Assembly: GCA_030018795.1 (NCBI GenBank)
Contig: JASEHA010000096.1
Location: 1 to 7,688, forward strand
Reading direction: 5' to 3'
Length of the DNA stretch: 7,688 bases
DNA from: a bacterium
GTDB taxonomy: Bacteria; UBA9089; CG2-30-40-21
Made by a program: the position numbers and the translations under genes. The notes beneath the pieces were generated by a model, which saw nothing but the letters and a program-made list of their open reading frames with translations, was not told the origin of the DNA and did no database searches. Of this stretch, positions 6,482 to 7,688 are shown one piece after another; within the stretch, counting starts at the first letter, position 1; each line of letters starts with the position of its first letter.

Positions 6482-7567
6482 CTAAAGAGAACTAAGATTT
6501 GCTTCCTCATAGATGCTATTAACCTTTTTTGGGCATCTGTCAGCGTTTTTGCTAATCCTTGTCAATAATTCTTGAGAGGTTTGGGTTGGGGTTGTTGCTC
6601 CAGCTGCATGGACAATTTTTTCATCAATCCCTGTGCCGCCAAGGTCATCAACACCAAAGCATAAGGCAACCTCAGCCAATTTTTCGCCAAGATACATCCA
6701 TAATCCTTTGATATGGGTAATATTATCCAGTAATATCCTTGATACGGCAAAGGTTCTCAAATCATCAATCCCATCTGTTCCTTTGCAATTTTGCAGGTTG
6801 GTATTACCTGGATGAAAGGCTAATGGAACAAAGGACAAAAAGCCAGATGTCTTATCCTGAAGCTGGCGAATAGCAATAATATGCTCTACCCTTTCCTCAG
6901 GGGTTTCTACATGTCCATAAAGCATGGTAGCATTGGAATGCAAACCAAGATTATGAGCTGTTTCCATAACCTTGAGCCATCGTATACCAGGAATCTTTTT
7001 TGGGGCAATTATCTGCCGTACCCTTGGGCTGAATATCTCTGCCCCGCCGCCAGGGATTGAGGAAAGACCGGCATTTTTCAACCTTAGCAATGCTTGCTCA
7101 ATACTTATCCCTGATACATGAGCATAATAATCTATCTCTGTAGCCGTAAATGCCTGAATAAATATATGGCTATTTATCCCTTTTATCCTCTGAAGCATCT
7201 CCTCAAGATATGAAAACGGCAAATCAGGATGCAGACCACCCACAATATGGACCTCATTTATACCCATATGGTTGACAGCTTTCACCCTTTCCTCAATCTC
7301 CTCAAGGGATAGCAGGTAGGCATCTGCTGCATTTGGGTCACGAGAAAAGGCACACAATGGGCAACGGCAGACACAGATGTTTGTATAATTGATGTTAAGG
7401 TTGCAATTAAAGTAAGCATCATCTCCTACTATTTTCTTTCTGACTATATCAGACAGATGCCCTAAACCAAGGATATCTGTTGAGTTCATCAGTCTTACCC
7501 CATCCTCCTGAGTAAGCCTCTCACCTGATAGTACCTTTTTCTCAATATCTGTTATTTTCTCAAGCAT
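6482..7567 (-). CDS. mqnE: Aminofutalosine synthase MqnE (radical SAM)
   Basis: MqnE joins 3-[(1-carboxyvinyl)oxy]benzoate to the adenosyl moiety of S-adenosylmethionine to give 6-amino-6-deoxyfutalosine, the second step of the futalosine route to menaquinone, in the cytoplasm. The 361-residue protein has the radical SAM cluster motif Cys65-x3-Cys69-x2-Cys72 after NYTN, with an extra Cys at 67. HIVGGLHPD (107-115), PGGGAEIF (172-179) and the ATMLYGH and LAFHPGNT segments favour MqnE over its relatives MqnC and CofH. I chose the ATG at 7567 because AGAGG lies 8 nt upstream. An in-frame ATG at 7591 would add eight residues but has no ribosome binding site. The gene converges on the TPR unit and stands alone here, so other menaquinone genes must be elsewhere. 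Its presence implies menaquinone-based respiration. Confidence 0.95.
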   Translation of the reverse strand: MLEKITDIEKKVLSGERLTQEDGVRLMNSTDILGLGHLSDIVRKKIVGDDAYFNCNLNINYTNICVCRCPLCAFSRDPNAADAYLLSLEEIEERVKAVNHMGINEVHIVGGLHPDLPFSYLEEMLQRIKGINSHIFIQAFTATEIDYYAHVSGISIEQALLRLKNAGLSSIPGGGAEIFSPRVRQIIAPKKIPGIRWLKVMETAHNLGLHSNATMLYGHVETPEERVEHIIAIRQLQDKTSGFLSFVPLAFHPGNTNLQNCKGTDGIDDLRTFAVSRILLDNITHIKGLWMYLGEKLAEVALCFGVDDLGGTGIDEKIVHAAGATTPTQTSQELLTRISKNADRCPKKVNSIYEEANLSSL

Positions 7568-7575
7568 TTCCGTTT

Positions 7576-7581
7576 CCTCTT
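7576..7581 (-). promoter_or_regulatory. Ribosome binding site that fixes the mqnE start
   Basis: On the minus strand AAGAGG (7581-7576) lies 8 nt before the ATG at 7567. The alternative start at 7591 is preceded only by an A+T-rich stretch with no purine-rich match, so this site supports the shorter protein. Confidence 0.7.
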
Positions 7582-7617
7582 GTTGACACATTGCAAATCA
7601 ACAATTTTTAACCACAA

Positions 7618-7623
7618 AGTATA
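7618..7623 (-). promoter_or_regulatory. Possible -10 box of mqnE
   Basis: TATACT on the minus strand (7623-7618) differs from TATAAT at one position and sits about 50 nt upstream of the chosen mqnE start. No good -35 box lies at 16-18 nt: the best candidate, TTGCCG, is 22 nt away. This is a weak suggestion only. Confidence 0.2.
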
Positions 7624-7688
7624 CAGTGGGATTTGAACCTGAAATCGGCAAGTGCCTACAATCTAAAATGCCTAAGGCAAACAATAGG

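Noticed and set aside
7568..7591. mqnE start at the ATG at 7591
   Set aside because: It has no ribosome binding site, whereas the ATG at 7567 has AAGAGG at 8 nt and matches family length.
7625..7660. tRNA-like T-arm on the minus strand (GGTTCAAATCC)
   Set aside because: The flanking bases do not pair into a 5-bp T-stem (only two pairs form), and no anticodon arm, D-arm or acceptor stem can be placed around it.

Overview
This window reads as chromosomal DNA of an uncultured, probably diderm bacterium of moderate G+C. I cannot fix the phylum. The gene mix (an McsB/ClpC pair, futalosine-pathway menaquinone synthesis, a secreted YbgF/BamD-style TPR protein, and hairpin-bearing dispersed-repeat-like spacers) would fit a candidate-phylum genome at least as well as a classical Firmicute. 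All taxonomic remarks are inference.

Layout. Positions 1-149 are non-coding as far as I can see. They hold a perfect hairpin and a run of ACCGGTA repeats that ends at the ribosome binding site of the first gene. Two translationally coupled + strand genes follow: mcsB (protein arginine kinase, 150-1208) and clpC (AAA+ unfoldase, 1201-3669), overlapping by 8 nt. Together they form a protein quality-control unit. McsB marks proteins on arginine, and the ClpC N-domain keeps both glutamates known in Bacillus to bind phosphoarginine. No mcsA or ctsR lies in the visible upstream sequence.

A 131-bp element with terminal inverted repeats (3681-3811) fills almost all of the gap between clpC and the next gene. 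That gene encodes a 769-residue exported TPR protein (3833-6142) whose repeats fall into 37-residue and about 55-residue periods. Six bases after its stop, in the same frame, begins a short MntA-type nucleotidyltransferase (6149-6406). It has an intact catalytic motif but no normal N-terminal helix, no ribosome binding site and no HEPN partner. A 70-bp imperfect inverted repeat with a T-run overlaps its 3' end.

On the minus strand, converging on this unit, is mqnE (aminofutalosine synthase, 6482-7567), a radical SAM enzyme of menaquinone synthesis, with a small hairpin just past its stop. The last 97 bases upstream of mqnE hold no gene.

I did not find a clearly new multi-gene system. The items most worth checking are the ACCGGTA array before mcsB, the terminal-inverted-repeat element, the dual-period TPR architecture, and the orphan nucleotidyltransferase.
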